9,109 nucleotides of DNA from UBA4064 sp050179135 (GTDB taxonomy: Bacteria > Desulfobacterota > Desulfobacteria > Desulfobacterales > Desulfatirhabdiaceae). Positions 7,019-9,109 of this stretch are shown here, piece after piece. The first letter of the stretch is position 1. Each line of letters begins with the position of its first letter. The notes under the pieces are model-generated. The model searched no databases, had not been told where the DNA came from, and saw nothing but the letters and a program-made list of their open reading frames with translations. The translations under genes and the position numbers were made by a program. The stretch covers positions 1-9,109 of the forward strand of contig JBFXFK010000192.1 in the NCBI GenBank assembly GCA_050179135.1, written 5' to 3'.

Positions 7019-7025
7019 TGGTAAA

Positions 7026-8129
7026 TTATTCAAACATAAATCTTCTCATGCTGATGTTTAACAGGAGACCGACACTGGTCATCATCAAAACAGCAGCCGA
7101 TCCGCCATAGCTGATAAATGGCAGCGGAATCCCCACTACCGGCATCAATCCCATCACCATGCCGATATTGATCACCACTTCCCAGAAAATCAGGGTGGAA
7201 ATGCCAAATGCCATCAGTACGCCAAATGGCTCCCGACACCCATGCGCAATGTTCAGACCCCACACAACAATCAGAAGCAGCAACAGCAGAACACCCACTG
7301 AACCCAAAAACCCCCAATCCTCAGCCAATACGGAAAATATGAAATCCGTATGCTGCTCGGGTAAAAATGACAGGGCATTCTGGGTTCCCTTCATGAATCC
7401 TTTTCCGAATAACTGTCCTGAACCAATAGCGATTTTTGACTGGATAATATGATACCCGGCCCCCAATGGGTCGCTGTCAGATGTCAGAAAGGTTAAAATT
7501 CGCTGTTTTTGATATCCTTTTAAAAAATGCCAGGCAACCGGGCAGGCCCCGGCTCCGAATACGAGCAGATATATCAGTGTTTTTTTCTCAATCCCGGTAA
7601 AAATCGTCATGGAACCGGCAATCAGAAGAATCATGATGGCGGTTCCCAGATCCGGTTGCAAAACAATCAGCAGACAGGGAATTGAGATCAGCAAAATCGG
7701 GATCACCAGATCCCGAAAAATCAGACCATTGACCGTGCCAATTCGGGAGTAGTATCTGGATAACAATATGATAATCCCCAGCTTCATCACTTCCGAAGGC
7801 TGAATGGATATCGGACCAAGAATCAGCCATCTTCTGGATCCGGCGACATATTTTCCAAACAGTAACACGGCAATCAACAGTAAAACGCATAACCAGTAAC
7901 AACCGTATGCATACTGGTCCACTTTTCGATAGCTGAAAAGGAAGCTGACAATCATGATGCAGAAACCGATACCGTACCAGATCATCTGCCGATAAAAAAT
8001 GAGATTCTGGGGGTTGATCTGATCTGCCCGTGTTGCGCTGTACAGCGTTGATAATCCAGAAGCAATCAGGGCGGCCGTTATGGCTGCCAGTCCCCAGTCA
8101 AAATATTGAATCAGCCGCCTGTCAAACAT
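7026..8129 (-). CDS. rodA: RodA, SEDS peptidoglycan glycosyltransferase
   Basis: Membrane enzyme that polymerises lipid II into glycan strands for side-wall growth, working with PBP2 in the elongasome. The 367 residues are strongly hydrophobic with about ten membrane segments. Family landmarks: GSRRWLILGPISIQPSE (97-113), LQPDLGTA (157-164), GAGYHIIQSKIAIGSG (223-238), FLPEQHTDFIFSVLAE (255-270) with Asp262, the residue regarded as catalytic in SEDS proteins, and GIPLPFISYGGS near the C-terminus. Length is typical of RodA rather than FtsW, and the PBP2 gene next to it supports RodA. The ATG at 8129 lies 2 nt after the mrdA stop; the ribosome-binding site (GGTGG) is weak, suggesting coupling. 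No terminator follows, so its transcript may run on into the atp genes. Confidence 0.95.
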   Translation of the reverse strand: MFDRRLIQYFDWGLAAITAALIASGLSTLYSATRADQINPQNLIFYRQMIWYGIGFCIMIVSFLFSYRKVDQYAYGCYWLCVLLLIAVLLFGKYVAGSRRWLILGPISIQPSEVMKLGIIILLSRYYSRIGTVNGLIFRDLVIPILLISIPCLLIVLQPDLGTAIMILLIAGSMTIFTGIEKKTLIYLLVFGAGACPVAWHFLKGYQKQRILTFLTSDSDPLGAGYHIIQSKIAIGSGQLFGKGFMKGTQNALSFLPEQHTDFIFSVLAEDWGFLGSVGVLLLLLLIVVWGLNIAHGCREPFGVLMAFGISTLIFWEVVINIGMVMGLMPVVGIPLPFISYGGSAAVLMMTSVGLLLNISMRRFMFE

Positions 8130-8131
8130 GC

Positions 8132-9109
8132 TTACCGGACCACCGTGTGCAAATAGGTTTCAATCAGCTCTGATGCTATGGGCGCGGCGGCACTGGATCC
8201 ATGTTCACCGTGCTCGACAATTACCGAAACAACCAGTTGAGGAGAGGCAGAGGGTGCATAGGCAACAAACCAGGCATGCGATTTGAGATGTTGGGCGCGT
8301 GCACCCTCTTTTTCAACTGATCCGGATTTTCTGCTGAATACCTGGGCAGTTCCTGTTTTTCCACTGATGTCGATACCATTGATTTTGGCAATTCTGGCGG
8401 TTCCGGCATTTCCGTTCACCACCTCCCAAAGGCCTCTCTGAACCAACTGCATGGTTTTGGTCTTCAGGGGTATTCGGCCTCTCATGACGGGCTGTACCGC
8501 ATCGACAACCTCGCCATCCGCATTCTCAATCCGGTTGACAATCAGAGGCGTCACCAGAAAACCGCCGTTGGCAATGGCAGACATGACAACCGCCATTTGA
8601 AGTGGCGTGGCCAGATTGTATCCCTGTCCAATTGCTACCGACAGGGTTTCCCCTGCCTGCCATAACACGCCGGTTTTTCTTTTTTTCCATAACGTGCTTG
8701 GCACCAGGCCGCCGGCCTCGCCGTCAAGCTGAATGCCTGTCCGTGATCCCAGTCCAAACGCCTTTGCATAAAACGCCAGTCTGTCAACACCCAACTTCAT
8801 GCCGGTCTGATAGAAAAACACATCGCAGGATTCGGCAATGGCGTCCGTGATATTGACGGTTCCATGTCCGCCTTTTTTCCAGCATCGATACTCCCGGTTG
8901 CCATATTTTAGATGACCCGGACAAAAAAAAGTTGTTCTTTCATCGATAACGCCATCTTCAAGGCCGGCAACGGCGCAGATGATCTTGTAAGTGGATGCCG
9001 GCGGGTACTCCCCCTGTATGGCCTTGTTGAGCAGGGGCCGCATGGGGTTTTTGATCATCCCGTCCCATTCTTCCTGACTCATGCCATCAATAAACGCATT
9101 CTGATCAAA
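8132..9109 (-). CDS. mrdA: Penicillin-binding protein 2, C-terminal transpeptidase part (5' end outside window)
   Basis: Class B penicillin-binding protein; its periplasmic transpeptidase domain cross-links the glycan made by RodA during rod elongation. The frame is open from the window edge, giving 325 residues that begin FDQNAFIDGMSQEEW, the PBP2-specific entry to the transpeptidase domain. Active-site motifs are intact and in order: S-T-Y-K at fragment residues 39-42 (catalytic Ser39, in YPPASTYK where PPGST is more usual), S-C-D at 94-96, and K-T-G at 251-253 in SGKTGTAQV. Two cysteines flank the CPGHLKYG...CWKKGGHG segment. About the first half of the protein (membrane anchor and dimerisation domain) is missing because of the window edge. 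An ATG at 9082 is internal, not the real start. It overlaps nothing and ends 2 nt before rodA. Confidence 0.95.
   Translation of the reverse strand, partial: FDQNAFIDGMSQEEWDGMIKNPMRPLLNKAIQGEYPPASTYKIICAVAGLEDGVIDERTTFFCPGHLKYGNREYRCWKKGGHGTVNITDAIAESCDVFFYQTGMKLGVDRLAFYAKAFGLGSRTGIQLDGEAGGLVPSTLWKKRKTGVLWQAGETLSVAIGQGYNLATPLQMAVVMSAIANGGFLVTPLIVNRIENADGEVVDAVQPVMRGRIPLKTKTMQLVQRGLWEVVNGNAGTARIAKINGIDISGKTGTAQVFSRKSGSVEKEGARAQHLKSHAWFVAYAPSASPQLVVSVIVEHGEHGSSAAAPIASELIETYLHTVVR

Noticed and set aside
7588..7902. Minus-strand 104-codon frame inside rodA
   Set aside because: Out-of-frame shadow of rodA with no start signal and no recognisable motif.

Overview
The window holds one run of minus-strand genes of housekeeping type: the end of a cell-elongation module, a complete F1-type ATP synthase operon with two stator b subunits, and the start of glmU. 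Coding is nearly gapless, base composition looks moderate (a little under 50% GC by eye) and even, and I see no mobile element, CRISPR array, tRNA or rRNA. The gene order atpF'-atpF-atpH-atpA-atpG-atpD-atpC without atpB or atpE, together with a b subunit that carries an extra signal-peptide-like segment, suggests a Desulfobacterota (former deltaproteobacterial) genome, probably of the sulfate-reducer type. That placement is inference from layout and protein flavour only.

Layout, read in the direction of transcription (right to left): mrdA for PBP2 (5' end outside the window) is followed after 2 nt by rodA. A 128-nt intergenic region after rodA has no visible terminator. It carries one good sigma70-like promoter (TTGACA/TATAGA), a second weaker one (TTGTCT/TTTAAT), and a 15-bp dyad at the predicted start site of the first. 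Then come atpF' (b'), atpF (b), atpH (delta), atpA (alpha), atpG (gamma), atpD (beta) and atpC (epsilon). The first four are joined by overlapping or abutting stop/start codons; 54, 41 and 18 nt separate the rest. A strong rho-independent terminator closes the operon at 894-933. After about 155 nt with no clear feature, glmU begins at 739 and runs off the left edge.

How the genes work together: PBP2 and RodA form the transpeptidase/glycosyltransferase pair for lateral wall synthesis. GlmU makes UDP-GlcNAc, the first precursor of that wall. The atp genes encode all five F1 subunits and the peripheral stalk. The membrane ring and stator channel (c and a subunits) must be encoded elsewhere.

No previously undescribed system is evident. 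The points most worth a second look are the promoter/dyad region upstream of atpF', the split F1/Fo arrangement, and the secretory-type N-terminus of the b subunit.
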